Both the position numbers and the translations under genes were made by a program. Source: Mycobacterium sp. E1747 (lineage in GTDB: Bacteria; Actinomycetota; Actinomycetes; Mycobacteriales; Mycobacteriaceae). Taken from it: 64,000 bases of DNA. Positions within the stretch are counted from its first letter, which is position 1. Each line of letters opens with the position of its first letter. The stretch covers positions 50,076-114,075 of the forward strand of contig NZ_LZJI01000047.1 of NCBI RefSeq assembly GCF_001667775.1. Direction: 5' to 3'. The notes under the pieces were generated by a model, which searched no databases, was not told where the DNA came from, and worked only from the letters and a program-made list of their open reading frames with translations. Positions 25,033 through 34,833 of the stretch are shown here, one piece after another.

Positions 25033-25413
25033 ATGGTGGCGACCCGCGGCGCCCGGCTGCGCCGCGCTTGCGATCGCTACGTAATCCGATGGTGGCGACC
25101 CGCGGCGCCCGGCTGCGCCGCGCTTGCGATCGCTACGTAATCCGATGGTGGCGACCCGCGGCGCCCGGCTGCGCCGCGCTTGCGATCGCTACGTAATCCG
25201 ATGGTGGCGACCCGCGGCGCCCGGCTGCGCCGCGCTTGCGATCGCTACGTAATCCGATGGTGGCGACCCGCGGCGCCCGGCTGCGCCGCGCTTGCGATCG
25301 CTACGTAATCCGATGGTGGCGACCCGCGGCGCCCGGCTGCGCCGCGCTTGCGATCGCTACGTAATCCGATGGTGGCGACCCGCGGCGCCCGGCTGCGCCG
25401 CGCTTGCGATCGC
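25033..25413. repeat. 56-bp perfect tandem repeat, 6.8 copies (VNTR)
   Basis: Six complete and one 45-nt partial copy of a 56-bp unit start at 25033, 25089, 25145, 25201, 25257, 25313 and 25369. The complete copies look identical. Each begins ATGGTGGCGACCCGC and ends GCTACGTAATCCG. The array fills the gap between the PlsC-like gene and the cysteine desulfurase. Identity of all copies points to recent expansion, and the copy number is likely to vary between strains. Open frames crossing it are by-products of the lack of stops. Confidence 0.95.
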
Positions 25414-25460
25414 CACTGGCTCGGATCGCCCTCGGACCTGCCGGTATCGTGGGTCGGGTC

Positions 25461-26639
25461 ATGGTCTACCTCGATCACGCTGCTACCACGCCGATGCACC
25501 CCGCCGCCGTCGAGGCGATGACGGCGGTGCTCGCCACCGTCGGCAACGCCTCCTCCCTGCACACCAGCGGCCGAACGGCGCGCCGGCGCATCGAGGAGTC
25601 CCGGGAGCTGATCGCCGACAGGCTGGGCGCCCGTCCGTCCGAGGTCATCTTCACCGGCGGCGGTACCGAGAGCGACAACCTGGCCGTCAAGGGCATCTAC
25701 TGGGCCCGCCGCGACGCGGAACCGCGCCATCGGCGCATCATCACCAGCGAGGTGGAGCACCACGCGGTCCTGGATTCGGTCAACTGGCTCGCCGAGCACG
25801 AGGGTGCCGAGGTGACGTGGCTGCCGACCGCCGCCGACGGCTCCGTGTCGGCGGCCGCGCTGCGCGAGGCGTTGCGCAACCACGACGATGTCGCGCTGGT
25901 GTCGGTGATGTGGGCCAACAACGAGGTGGGCACCGTGATGCCCGTCGCCGAGCTCGCCGCCGTCGCGGCCGAATTCGGGATTCCGATGCACAGCGACGCA
26001 GTCCAGGCGGTGGGGCAGTTGCCGGTGGACTTCGCCACCAGCGGGCTGGCGGCGATGAGCGTGGCCGCGCACAAGTTCGGCGGGCCGCCCGGCGTGGGCG
26101 CTTTACTGGTTCGCCGTGACGTGACGTGTGTGCCCTTGGCCCACGGCGGCGGGCAGGAACGCGACATCCGCTCCGGCACCGCCGATGTCGCCGGCGCAGT
26201 CGGCATGGCGACCGCCGCAAAAATCGCGGTCGACGGGATCGAGGCGAACGGCTCACGGCTGCGTGCTCTGCGGGATCGCCTGATCGACGGGGTGCTGGCC
26301 GGCATCGACGACGTCAGCCTCAACGGCGCTCGCGACCCGCTACGGTTGCCGGGCAACGCGCACTTCACGTTCCGCGGCTGCGAAGGCGATGCGCTGCTGA
26401 TGCTCTTGGACGCCAACGGAATCGAATGCTCGACCGGATCGGCGTGCACCGCTGGCGTCGCGCAGCCGTCGCACGTGCTGCTGGCGATGGGCGCCGACCC
26501 GACCAGCGCCCGCGGTTCTCTACGAATGTCCATGGGGCACACCAGTACTGACGCCGACGTCGATGCCGTGCTGCGGGTGCTGCCGGCGGCCGTGGACCGG
26601 GCGCGCCGCGCCGCGCTGGCCGCCGCGGGGGCCCCCTAA
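25461..26639 (+). CDS. iscS: Cysteine desulfurase (IscS/NifS-like, Rv3025c homologue)
   Basis: The 392-residue PLP enzyme removes sulfur from cysteine for tRNA thiolation and Fe-S clusters. YLDHAATTP opens the protein, the H in SEVEHHAVL stacks on PLP, the PLP Lys is in [10 protein letters not shown] and the catalytic Cys in [12 protein letters not shown] chose the ATG at 25461. The next gene, mnmA, starts directly after the stop, so the sulfur donor and the user are made together. Confidence 0.94.
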   Translation: MVYLDHAATTPMHPAAVEAMTAVLATVGNASSLHTSGRTARRRIEESRELIADRLGARPSEVIFTGGGTESDNLAVKGIYWARRDAEPRHRRIITSEVEHHAVLDSVNWLAEHEGAEVTWLPTAADGSVSAAALREALRNHDDVALVSVMWANNEVGTVMPVAELAAVAAEFGIPMHSDAVQAVGQLPVDFATSGLAAMSVAAHKFGGPPGVGALLVRRDVTCVPLAHGGGQERDIRSGTADVAGAVGMATAAKIAVDGIEANGSRLRALRDRLIDGVLAGIDDVSLNGARDPLRLPGNAHFTFRGCEGDALLMLLDANGIECSTGSACTAGVAQPSHVLLAMGADPTSARGSLRMSMGHTSTDADVDAVLRVLPAAVDRARRAALAAAGAP

Positions 26640-27716
26640 ATGAAGGTCCTCGCCGCGATGAGTGGTGGCGTCGACTCGTCGGTCGCCGCCGCCCGCATGG
26701 TCGACGCCGGCCACGATGTGGTGGGCGTGCACCTGGCGTTGTCGACCACGCCCGGCACACTGCGCACCGGCTCGCGCGGGTGCTGCTCGAAAGAGGACGC
26801 TTCCGACGCCAGCCGGGTCGCCGATGTCCTCGGAATCCCGTTCTACGTCTGGGATTTCGCCGAGAGGTTTCAAGCGGACGTGATCGACGACTTCGTGTCG
26901 TCGTACGCGCGCGGCGAGACGCCCAACCCGTGCGTGCGGTGCAATCAGCGGATCAAGTTCTCGGCGCTGTCCGCGAAAGCCCTTGCGCTGGGGTTCGACA
27001 CGGTGGCCACCGGCCACTACGCCAGGCTGTCCGGCGGGCGACTGCGCCGCGCGGTTGACCCGGACAAGGACCAGTCCTACGTGCTGGCCGTGCTGACCGC
27101 CGAGCAGCTGCGCCACGCCACGTTCCCGATAGGGGACACCCCCAAGGCGCAGATTCGCGCCGAAGCCGCCCGGCGCGGCTTGGCGGTCGCCGAAAAGCCC
27201 GACAGCCACGACATCTGCTTCATCCCGTCCGGGAACACCCGGGCCTTCTTGGGCGAGCGGATCGCGGTTCGCCGCGGCACCGTGGTCGGCGACGACGGCG
27301 CGGTGCTCGCCGAACACGGCGGCGTACACGTGTTCACCATCGGCCAGCGCAAGGGCCTGGGCATCAGCGGGCCGGGCCCCGATGGGGGGCCGCGCTACGT
27401 GACGGCCATCGACGCCGACACCGCGACCGTTCGGGTGGGGCGGGCCGCCGACCTCGACGTGCGTGAGTTGCGGGGGCGGGAACCGGTTTTCACCGCGGGG
27501 CGGGCGCAGTCGGGCCCCGTCGAGTGCGCGGTCCAGGTACGCGCGCACGGTGAAACGGCCGACGCGGTGGCGGAGTTGGTCGGTGACGAGCTCGTCGTCC
27601 GGTTGCGTGCCCCGCTGCGCGGCGTCGCGCGCGGCCAGACGCTGGTGCTCTACCGATCCGACCCCGACGGTGACGAGGTGCTGGGCAGCGCCACCATCGC
27701 GGACACCGCGCGCTAG
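26640..27716 (+). CDS. mnmA: tRNA 2-thiouridylase MnmA
   Basis: Places sulfur on U34 of tRNA Lys, Glu and Gln using persulfide from the adjacent desulfurase. The 358-residue protein has the PP-loop [11 protein letters not shown] at residues 7-17, the first catalytic Cys in PNPCVRCN and the second in HDICFIP, with a KDQSYVL stretch between. Its ATG directly follows the iscS stop. Its own stop shares CTAG with the convergent lpqA stop. Confidence 0.95.
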   Translation: MKVLAAMSGGVDSSVAAARMVDAGHDVVGVHLALSTTPGTLRTGSRGCCSKEDASDASRVADVLGIPFYVWDFAERFQADVIDDFVSSYARGETPNPCVRCNQRIKFSALSAKALALGFDTVATGHYARLSGGRLRRAVDPDKDQSYVLAVLTAEQLRHATFPIGDTPKAQIRAEAARRGLAVAEKPDSHDICFIPSGNTRAFLGERIAVRRGTVVGDDGAVLAEHGGVHVFTIGQRKGLGISGPGPDGGPRYVTAIDADTATVRVGRAADLDVRELRGREPVFTAGRAQSGPVECAVQVRAHGETADAVAELVGDELVVRLRAPLRGVARGQTLVLYRSDPDGDEVLGSATIADTAR

Positions 27717-28348
27717 GCCGGCATGTTCGCGACGATGTTCGTCATCACGATGTCGGACACCGATTGCGCGAAGCCGCAGAAGGTGACCTCCACAATCGCG
27801 ACCGACCGCAGCCGATAGTCGCGGCCGCAGCCACCCGGTCGCAGGTGCAGCGACGCGGCGTCGGACAGCCAGTCGCCGACGTATTGCTGGCCGGCCGAGC
27901 CGTTCGCGCAATCCCCGACCGTGGTCACCAGCGCGCCGAAGGCGCGATGCGCGGTCTCGACATCACGGTAGGCCGCGGCACCTTCGGAAATCAGCGCGCC
28001 GTCGGGCGGGTCTTGGAAGGTCGTCTTGTGGAACTCTTCGATATCGGGTCCGAACGTCGCCGTCTCGGCGTAGATGAACCGGCATTCGGGCGGCGTGGTG
28101 TCCGCGAGCGCGTCGATGTCCACCGGGCTGGTGCCGTCCATCGAGGGAATGATCGTCAAATGCTCGCCGGCGCCGGTGATCGCACGCATCCGCGACTGGT
28201 CCAACAGGATCGTGTCGACGTTGACACCCTGCACCGCCCTGCGGGGAAGGCCGGATTGGGCCACCGCCGCACCGTCCACCATCCGGGTGCACGCCGCAGC
28301 CAGCACCGTGGCCCCGCATAACAGCAGCGGCCGTGCCAATCCCGCCAT
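27713..28348 (-). CDS. lpqA: Lipoprotein LpqA (PknH sensor-like domain)
   Basis: The 211-residue lipoprotein has a signal peptide ending in the lipobox LAAAC (Cys at about residue 20). Its body resembles the extracellular PknH sensor domain, with cysteines that probably pair (PPECRF, GDCANG, GGCGRDY, TFCGFA). It is at the position of M. tuberculosis Rv3016 (205 aa). I chose the ATG at 28348, which puts the hydrophobic signal at the start. It is convergent with mnmA; the two stops overlap in CTAG. Confidence 0.82.
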   Translation of the reverse strand: MAGLARPLLLCGATVLAAACTRMVDGAAVAQSGLPRRAVQGVNVDTILLDQSRMRAITGAGEHLTIIPSMDGTSPVDIDALADTTPPECRFIYAETATFGPDIEEFHKTTFQDPPDGALISEGAAAYRDVETAHRAFGALVTTVGDCANGSAGQQYVGDWLSDAASLHLRPGGCGRDYRLRSVAIVEVTFCGFAQSVSDIVMTNIVANMPA

Positions 28349-28453
28349 CCGTGACACGTTTCGCACCCTTCTTGCGTCGAACCTACCCGTGCCGCCGCGC
28401 GGCAGACACCCCTGCCGACCGGCCGGTGGGGTGACGTCGAATACGGTTTCCCG

Positions 28454-29470
28454 GTGAGCGTTTTCGCGAGGGCCAGCGGCATCGGGTCGTGGCCCGGCAT
28501 CAAGCCTCGCGAGGCCGCCGAGGTCGTCGTCGGGGAGTTGGCCGGCGCGCTGGCCCACATCGTCGAGCTACCCGCCCGGGGGGTCGGCGCCGACATGCTC
28601 GGCCGAGCCGGCGCGTTGCTGATCGACGTGGCCATCGACATCGTTCCCCGCGGCTATCGCCTTGCCGCTCGGCCCGGCGCGGTCACCCGCCGCGCCGTGA
28701 GTCTGCTCGACGAGGACATGGACGCGCTGGAAGAGGCCTGGGAGGTGGCCGGCCTGCGCGGTGGCGACCGCGCCCTCAAGGTGCAGGCCGCCGGGCCGAT
28801 CACGCTGGCCGCCGAACTCGAGCTGGCCAACGGCCACCGCGCGATCACCGACCCCGGCGCCGTGCGCGATCTGGCGGCGTCGCTGGGGGAAGGCGTCGCC
28901 GCCCACCGCGCGGCGCTGGCCCGCAGGCTCGAGACGCCGGTGGTGGTCCAGTTCGACGAGCCGTCGCTGCCGAAGGCGTTGGGCGGGCAGCTGACCGGGG
29001 TGACGTCGCTGAGCCCGGTGGCGCCGCTCGATGAGGCGGTGGCCACCACCCTGCTCGACACCTGTGCCGCCGCGGCGGGAGGTGAGGTGCTGCTGCACAG
29101 TTGTGCCCCCGGATTCCCATGGAAAGTGTTGCAGGACAGCGGTTTAAGCGCGGTCTCGGTAGACGCGAGCATGCTGGCCGCGGGGGACCTCGACGGCATC
29201 GCCGCGTTCGTCGAATCGGGTCGCGCGGTCATGTTGGGCGTGGTTGCCGCCCACGCGCCGCCACGGCGACCCTCGATAGCAGAGGTAGCCGCCGCACTGG
29301 TCGCGGTGACCGATCGGCTGGGCTTCGGACGATCGGCGCTACGCGATCGAATCGGCGTCACCCCGGCCTGTGGTCTGGCCGGCGCGACACCGCAGTGGGC
29401 GCGCCGGGCGATCGAGCTTGCCCGCGGGGCGGCGGAGGCTTTTGCGGAGGACCCTGACGCCATCCGATAG
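28454..29470 (+). CDS. MetE C-terminal domain-like protein (Rv3015c homologue)
   Basis: The 338-residue protein resembles the catalytic barrel of cobalamin-independent methionine synthase. The zinc ligand region is LLHSCAPG (His-x-Cys), a second Cys sits in TPACGLAG, and VVVQFDEPSL is the substrate loop. Full MetE is more than twice as long, so this lacks the N-terminal folate-binding half and probably uses another methyl donor or acts on a different thiol. The start is GTG at 28454. Palindromes of the next unit follow 10 nt after its stop. Confidence 0.85.
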   Translation: MSVFARASGIGSWPGIKPREAAEVVVGELAGALAHIVELPARGVGADMLGRAGALLIDVAIDIVPRGYRLAARPGAVTRRAVSLLDEDMDALEEAWEVAGLRGGDRALKVQAAGPITLAAELELANGHRAITDPGAVRDLAASLGEGVAAHRAALARRLETPVVVQFDEPSLPKALGGQLTGVTSLSPVAPLDEAVATTLLDTCAAAAGGEVLLHSCAPGFPWKVLQDSGLSAVSVDASMLAAGDLDGIAAFVESGRAVMLGVVAAHAPPRRPSIAEVAAALVAVTDRLGFGRSALRDRIGVTPACGLAGATPQWARRAIELARGAAEAFAEDPDAIR

Positions 29471-29479
29471 GCAACCAAA

Positions 29480-29497
29480 CGCAACCAAACAGTTGCG
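29480..29497. promoter_or_regulatory. ArsR operator, upstream copy
   Basis: Inverted repeat CGCAAC-N6-GTTGCG upstream of the SRPBCC-ArsR pair. It shares the CGCAAC half-site with the longer palindrome at 29520-29549. A further GCAACC lies at 29471. Confidence 0.6.
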
Positions 29498-29519
29498 CTT
29501 GTGTCGGTGACGTGATTGG

Positions 29520-29549
29520 CTCATACGCAACCAGGAGGTTGCGTATGAG
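29520..29549. promoter_or_regulatory. Perfect 13-bp palindrome over the RBS and start codon of the SRPBCC gene
   Basis: CTCATACGCAACC and GGTTGCGTATGAG flank a 4-nt AGGA. The right arm includes part of the AGGAGG ribosome binding site and the ATG. As DNA it is a good operator for the ArsR dimer encoded two genes on; as RNA it would hide the ribosome binding site. Confidence 0.65.
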
Positions 29550-30027
29550 GATTGAGAAGCGCGTCTTGTTGCACGCGCCGTTGGAGCGGGTATGGCGGGC
29601 CATCAGCGATGCCGACGAGTTCGGCCGCTGGTTCGGCGTCCGCTTCGACGGGCCGTTCGTCCCCGGGACTTCGGTCGCCGCGGTGATCACTCCGACCACG
29701 GTCGACGACGAGGTCGCCAAGCGCCAGGAGCCGCACGCCGGAGTGAAGAGCACCTGGCACATCGTCGCGGTCGAGCCGCCACGGCGGCTCGCCTATCGCT
29801 GGCATCCCTTCGCCGTCGACTCGGACGTCGACTACAACCGAGAGCCGACGACGTTGGTCGAGTTCACCTTGTCGGAGGCGCCCGACGGCGTGCTGCTCAC
29901 CATTACCGAATCCGGATTCGAGGACATTCCCGAGGCGCGCCGCCCCTCCTCGTTCGAGGCCAACGCCGAGGGTTGGGCGATCCAGACGGTCTTGGTGCGC
30001 AGGTATGTGGAAGACGTACGCGAATGA
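29545..30027 (+). CDS. SRPBCC/AHSA1-family protein
   Basis: The 160-residue protein of the AHSA1-like SRPBCC fold begins RIEKRVLLHAPLERVWRAISD. It has the hydrophobic-cavity signature FGRWFGVRFDGPF, RLAYRWHP and a C-terminal GWAIQTVLVRRYVED helix. AGGAGG precedes the ATG by 6 nt. It overlaps the ArsR gene by 4 nt. AHSA1-ArsR pairs are common in actinobacteria; the ligand is unknown. Confidence 0.88.
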   Translation: MRIEKRVLLHAPLERVWRAISDADEFGRWFGVRFDGPFVPGTSVAAVITPTTVDDEVAKRQEPHAGVKSTWHIVAVEPPRRLAYRWHPFAVDSDVDYNREPTTLVEFTLSEAPDGVLLTITESGFEDIPEARRPSSFEANAEGWAIQTVLVRRYVEDVRE

Positions 30028-30347
30028 GCGGGCGCGTCACCGTGGCCGCGCCGCTCTTCGACGCACTCGGTGACCCGAACCGGCTGCGCATCATCGTGCG
30101 GCTCTGCGATGTGGGCCCGAGCTCGACATCGCAGCTCACCTCCGTCATTCCGGTCAGCCGGCAGGCTGCCAGCAAGCACCTGCAGCTGCTGGAGTCGGCG
30201 GGTTTGGTGACTAGCAGCAGGCGGGGCCGTGAGCGCGTCTGGACGGTGCGGACGGCCCCCTTGGCCGAGGCCAGTGACTACCTCACTGCGTTGTCGCGCC
30301 GGTGGGATGCGGCCTTGGACCGGCTGCGGGCGTACGTGGAGGACTGA
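30024..30347 (+). CDS. ArsR-family transcriptional repressor
   Basis: The 107-residue winged helix-turn-helix protein begins LFDALGDPNRLRIIVRL. The recognition helix is in VSRQAASKHLQLLESAGLV and the wing in RRGRERVW. The metal-binding ELCVCDL motif of classical ArsR is absent (RLCDVGPSS stands there), so a non-metal signal is likely. It probably controls its own two-gene operon through the palindromes at 29480 and 29520. Confidence 0.9.
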   Translation: MSGRVTVAAPLFDALGDPNRLRIIVRLCDVGPSSTSQLTSVIPVSRQAASKHLQLLESAGLVTSSRRGRERVWTVRTAPLAEASDYLTALSRRWDAALDRLRAYVED

Positions 30348-30373
30348 TTCGTGGTGTCGGCGTTCTCGGATAG

Positions 30374-32464
<2,091 letters not shown>

Positions 32465-32468
32465 GCCG

Positions 32469-33581
32469 ATGAGCCCTCGCTACGGCGATTCCACCCGCAG
32501 CCTCAAAGCCTCGAGCCCACAAGCGATCCCGGGGCAGCCCGTCGCGCCGCAGGCGGTGCTCGCCGCGACCTACCACCTGTCGGGCGACGAAACCGAGGCG
32601 TCGGACAGCTACGGCCGCGGCTCCAATCCCACGTGGCGGCAACTGGAGTCGGCGCTCGCCGAGCTGGAGGGAGCGACCGGCGCGCTGGCGTTCGCCTCCG
32701 GAATGGCCGCCGTCGGCGCCGCGCTTCGGGAGCTCGCGACGCCCGGATCGGCTCTGGTGGTGCCCGCCGACGGCTACTACCAAGTGCGCCGCTTCGCGAG
32801 GGAGGACCTGGCGCCCGCGGGGGTGACCGTCATCGAGGCTTCGAGCTCGCGGATCTATGACGCCGCCGCGGGCGCCGACGTGGTGCTGGCCGAAACGCCC
32901 ACCAACCCGGCGCTCGATGTCGTTGACCTGCGCCGGTTGGCCACCATCTGCCGTGGCCGCGGCGCGCGGTTGATCGTCGACAACACCGCCGCCACGCCCC
33001 TGGGGCAGCAGCCGCTGTCACTGGGGGCCGATGCGGTGGTGGCCAGCGCCACCAAGGCGCTGTCTGGTCACAGCGACCTGCTGGCCGGCTACGTCGCCAC
33101 CAACGACCCCGAGTTGCTCGCCGCCGTGCAGCGCCAGCGACTGCTCGCCGGCGCAATCCTGGGCGGGTTCGAAGCATGGCTGCTGCTGCGCAGCCTGGCC
33201 AGCGCCGGACTGCGTTTCGAGCGGCAATGCCGGAACGCCCGGGCCGTGGCGACGATGTTGGCCGGCCACCCGGCGGCCCGAGTAGTGCGCTACCCCGGTT
33301 TGGCGCACGACCCCTCTCATCGCGTGGCGGTGGCGCAGATGCGCCGGTTCGGTTCTTTGGTCTCGGTCGAACTGGCCGACGCCGCCGCGGTGCACGCCCT
33401 CGTCGAGCGCAGCGAGCTGCTCGTCGCGGCCACCAGTTTCGGCGGCCTCCACACGTCGGTGGATCGCCGGGCACGCTGGGGCGATGCGGTCGGCGACGGG
33501 TTCGCGCGCATCTCGCTGGGCATCGAAGACACCGACGATCTGGTCGCCGACATCGAACGCGCGCTGCCGACGTCGAGATGA
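32469..33581 (+). CDS. Cys/Met metabolism PLP-dependent enzyme (cystathionine gamma-lyase/synthase-like)
   Basis: The 370-residue enzyme is of the trans-sulfuration fold. YGRGSNPTWRQLESALAELEG and SGMAAV form the PLP-phosphate site, VDNTAATPLGQQPLSLGAD holds the PLP-contacting Asp, and the Schiff-base Lys is in SATKALSGHSDLLAG. The closing SLGIEDTDDLVADI matches the family. Whether it cleaves or makes cystathionine cannot be told. It starts 4 nt after ligA, yet in M. tuberculosis ligA is followed by Rv3013, so it is part of an inserted block. Confidence 0.85.
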   Translation: MSPRYGDSTRSLKASSPQAIPGQPVAPQAVLAATYHLSGDETEASDSYGRGSNPTWRQLESALAELEGATGALAFASGMAAVGAALRELATPGSALVVPADGYYQVRRFAREDLAPAGVTVIEASSSRIYDAAAGADVVLAETPTNPALDVVDLRRLATICRGRGARLIVDNTAATPLGQQPLSLGADAVVASATKALSGHSDLLAGYVATNDPELLAAVQRQRLLAGAILGGFEAWLLLRSLASAGLRFERQCRNARAVATMLAGHPAARVVRYPGLAHDPSHRVAVAQMRRFGSLVSVELADAAAVHALVERSELLVAATSFGGLHTSVDRRARWGDAVGDGFARISLGIEDTDDLVADIERALPTSR

Positions 33582-33634
33582 CGGCCCCGCCCGAAATTGG
33601 TCCGCGCAGCGCAAGCGGCTCTATCGTGGGCGCT

Positions 33635-34231
33635 ATGACCCAGACGGCGGACCGTTTGACGCAGGAATCACCGTGGTCGCCCCGAGAGGGCGAGATTTTG
33701 GCGGTCACCCTGCGTTTGCTCCAGGAGCACGGCTACGACCAGCTGACGGTCGACGCGGTTGCCGCCGAAGCCCACGCGAGCAAGGCCACGGTGTATCGGC
33801 GCTGGCCTTCCAAGGCCGAATTGGTGTTGGCCGCCTTCATCGAGGGTGTCCGCGTGATCGCCGTCGCGCCCAACACCGGCACACTGCGCGGCGACCTGCT
33901 GAGTCTGGGGGAGACGTGTGGGCAGCACGGCACCGAGCACGCCAGCACCATCCGCGCGGTGATGGTCGAGGTGTCGCGGCACCCGGCGCTCAACGACGCA
34001 TTGCAGGAGCAATTCCTCAAGCAGCGCAAGGCGTTGATTCAGCATGTGCTGCGCCAAGCCGTCGACCGCGGCGAGATCGGCGAGGACGTCATCACCGACG
34101 AACTCTGGGACCTATTGCCCGGTTATCTCATCTTCCGGTCCATCATTCCTGGCCGGCCACCCACCCGTCGCACCGTGCAAGCGCTCGTGGACGGGTTTCT
34201 CATCCCGGGTTTGACCAGAACCACCGGGTAG
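33635..34231 (+). CDS. TetR-family transcriptional regulator, probable regulator of mmpS-mmpL
   Basis: The 198-residue protein has an N-terminal helix-turn-helix at about residues 34-58 (LTVDAVAAEAHASKATVYRRWPSK) and a C-terminal domain of the TetR_C type (TIRAVMVEVSRHPALNDALQEQF). I chose the ATG at 33635. A perfect 9-bp palindrome lies between it and the mmpS gene on the same strand, the likely operator. Confidence 0.88.
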   Translation: MTQTADRLTQESPWSPREGEILAVTLRLLQEHGYDQLTVDAVAAEAHASKATVYRRWPSKAELVLAAFIEGVRVIAVAPNTGTLRGDLLSLGETCGQHGTEHASTIRAVMVEVSRHPALNDALQEQFLKQRKALIQHVLRQAVDRGEIGEDVITDELWDLLPGYLIFRSIIPGRPPTRRTVQALVDGFLIPGLTRTTG

Positions 34232-34279
34232 CGCGGCTTGATCCGCCGAGATGGAATGTGCACGGTCGCGTCTCTTGTG

Positions 34280-34302
34280 CAGTACGGTCCCGTACCGTAC
34301 TG
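34280..34302. promoter_or_regulatory. Perfect palindromic operator upstream of mmpS
   Basis: CAGTACGGT and ACCGTACTG are perfect inverted repeats with a 5-nt spacer, 84 nt before the mmpS start. The arrangement fits a TetR dimer site. The embedded TACCGTAC adds a second, overlapping dyad. Confidence 0.75.
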
Positions 34303-34386
34303 TCATACCTGTCAAGGCCCCACCCCGGCGGCGGCTGTACTCGCCTCGAGGGTGATTGCGTTACCCGATGATCGAAAGGTGAACGG

Positions 34387-34833
34387 GTGAAGGGGATTTC
34401 GGTGGCATCCCTGGTCAGACGGGGGTGGATGGTGCTGGTCGCGGTGCTAGTCGTCGGGCTTGCGGCATTCGCCATCTACCGCCTGCACGGAATCTTCGGC
34501 TCAGATAGCGGCGCTTCGGCCAACAGCGGCTTGGCCAACGAAATCGTCCCGTTCAATCCCAAACGGGTGGTGCTCGAGGTCTTCGGCACACCGGGCGCAA
34601 CCGCGACCATCAACTACCTTGATGTCAACGCCCAGCCACAGCAAGTGAAGGACGCCCCGCTGCCGTGGTCGTTCACGATCACCACGACCGAGCCCGCGGT
34701 GCTGGGCAATGTCGTCGCGCAGGGCACCGGCGACAGTCTGGGGTGCCGCATCACCGTCAACGGGGAAGTGAAAGACCAACGCACCGTTGACAAAGTCGAC
34801 GCCTATACCTTCTGCCTGGACAAATCCGGATGA
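34387..34833 (+). CDS. MmpS-family membrane protein
   Basis: The 148-residue partner of MmpL transporters has a short basic cytoplasmic end, one membrane helix at about residues 13-31 and an extracytoplasmic beta-rich domain ([32 protein letters not shown], two Cys near the end). The start is GTG at 34387. It overlaps mmpL by 4 nt. It resembles the MmpS4/MmpS5 group. Confidence 0.9.
   Translation: MKGISVASLVRRGWMVLVAVLVVGLAAFAIYRLHGIFGSDSGASANSGLANEIVPFNPKRVVLEVFGTPGATATINYLDVNAQPQQVKDAPLPWSFTITTTEPAVLGNVVAQGTGDSLGCRITVNGEVKDQRTVDKVDAYTFCLDKSG

Noticed and set aside
25292..26119. Long open frame across the tandem repeat into iscS in another phase
   Set aside because: It comes from a repeat without stops and from a shadow of iscS. 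The 56-bp unit is not a multiple of three and the residues have no family resemblance.
28454..29470. Truncated metE pseudogene
   Set aside because: The frame is intact, keeps the zinc-ligand motifs and corresponds to a conserved stand-alone family (Rv3015c), so it is not a broken metE.
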